This document shows positions 63,533 through 64,000 of a stretch of DNA of 64,000 nucleotides, in pieces. Both the position numbers and the translations under genes were made by a program. The stretch lies in NCBI RefSeq assembly GCF_017635265.1, contig NZ_JAGBLU010000028.1, positions 58,668 through 122,667 on the forward strand, given 5' to 3'. This stretch comes from Butyrivibrio sp. (GTDB lineage Bacteria > Bacillota > Clostridia > Lachnospirales > Lachnospiraceae). The notes under the pieces are model-generated. The model was not told the origin of the DNA, searched no databases, and saw only the letters and a program-made list of their open reading frames with translations. Position 1 is the first letter of the stretch; each line of letters begins with the position of its first letter.

Positions 63533-64000
63533 ATGTTAAAGATTAGAAAGTTTTTGAGTGTATTAGTTGCATTTGTTGTTTTTGGGGTATCATTTAGAGG
63601 ACTTAGCGTAAATGTTGAAGCTGCAACCCAGCATCAGCCTTGTACTGTTACTATTAATACTCCTGGTAGTTACACAATCACAGGAGGTTCAAATACTTAT
63701 ACTGCTGATGCAGGAGATGATGTTATCTTTGATTTTACAATTATTAACAATTCAACCGACGACTACACTGTAGCTGGGACGATACCTATATCTAAAACTG
63801 GAGGACAAGCGAGTGTAAGTGGGCAAATTACATATAATGGTACTTCAACTCGTACATCTTCTATGCGGTTATCTAATACTAATAATCCGATTGATCTTGA
63901 ATATACTGTAAACTGGACTGCAGCGCCAACGCCGCCATCAGGTGGTGGAGATTCTTCATCTGATACATCTTCCAAAACGAGTACTCCTGTGTCTCATACT
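63533..64000 (+). CDS. Secreted surface protein, 5' part (cut by window edge)
   Basis: ATG at 63533 with AGGAGG five bases upstream opens a frame that runs to the right edge (156 codons). A signal peptide (LKIRKFLSVLVAFVVFGVSF, cleavage near VEA-ATQ) is followed by a Thr/Asn/Gly-rich beta domain (CTVTINTPGSYTITGG ... LEYTVNWT) and a Pro/Gly/Ser/Thr-rich linker (AAPTPPSGGGDSSSDTSS). It looks like a cell-surface adhesin or anchored protein; any sorting signal would lie outside the window. No enzyme motif seen. Confidence 0.85.
   Translation, partial: MLKIRKFLSVLVAFVVFGVSFRGLSVNVEAATQHQPCTVTINTPGSYTITGGSNTYTADAGDDVIFDFTIINNSTDDYTVAGTIPISKTGGQASVSGQITYNGTSTRTSSMRLSNTNNPIDLEYTVNWTAAPTPPSGGGDSSSDTSSKTSTPVSHT

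Overview
The window looks like chromosome of a low-GC anaerobic Firmicute of the Lachnospiraceae, most likely a rumen or gut Butyrivibrio/Pseudobutyrivibrio-type organism. This is an inference from gene content: mreBCD-PBP2-rodA, SepF, an indolepyruvate ferredoxin oxidoreductase cluster, a flagellin-like gene, a FIST-GGDEF protein, TTG/GTG starts and AGGAGG ribosome sites, and A/T-rich codon use. I saw no rRNA, tRNA, CRISPR, insertion sequence or phage genes.

Layout. 1-1653: 3' end of a sortase-anchored surface protein with an LAKTG sorting motif, and its overlapping sortase. 1662-1781: three consecutive hairpins. 1916-5809: a sodium-solute symporter, a GNAT acetyltransferase and a FIST-GGDEF diguanylate cyclase. 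5879-14043: a complete RiPP locus of the NHLM/proteusin type. It holds a SPASM radical SAM enzyme, a PoyD-like radical SAM epimerase, a 136-aa precursor with a nitrile-hydratase-like leader and a Val/Ala/Thr-rich core, a very short HlyD-like adaptor, a C39-peptidase ABC exporter and a second ABC exporter. 14057-18241 (minus): ACT protein, phenylacetate-CoA ligase and iorB-iorA, for fermentation of aromatic 2-keto acids. A divergent AMP-forming ligase follows at 18460. 20290-21063 (minus): an unusual flagellin-like protein. 21409-25252: a DUF975 membrane protein, then a copper module (CsoR with its operator, and CopA with a C-terminal CopZ-like domain that has its own internal start). 25305-29670: dUTPase, gltX, a UvrD-type helicase and a convergent, overlapping DUF1292 gene.

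29798-50582 is a long plus-strand run of closely spaced housekeeping genes: a GH13 homologue whose catalytic residues are replaced, pepT, miaB, mutS, mutL, miaA, a methionine gamma-lyase-family enzyme, radC, mreB, mreC, mreD, PBP2, rodA, a methylglyoxal synthase homologue lacking the catalytic-base Asp, a lipoprotein D,D-carboxypeptidase and a small P-loop protein. 50677-56472: HlyD-like protein, sepF, aroB, lspA, rluD and a cytidylate-kinase-like gene. 56715-63193: a protein of unknown function, then a five-gene signalling/transport set: cyclic-nucleotide-binding protein, formyltransferase, DUF2156 protein, a MATE exporter fused to an RsbW-like ATPase domain, and a SpoIIE-type phosphatase. 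The window ends in a secreted surface protein cut by the right edge, preceded by a five-copy AGCAC tandem repeat.

Most notable: (1) the RiPP locus, whose precursor and epimerase suggest a D-amino-acid-containing hydrophobic peptide; (2) a pair of about 150-170 bp imperfect palindromes (34454-34599, 53015-53183) that share conserved blocks while their stem sequences differ but stay complementary; (3) the MATE-anti-sigma-kinase fusion next to a SpoIIE phosphatase; (4) two apparently catalytically altered enzymes in conserved operons (GH13 homologue and MgsA); (5) CopA with a nested CopZ translation start. All functions come from motifs read by eye; no database search was run.
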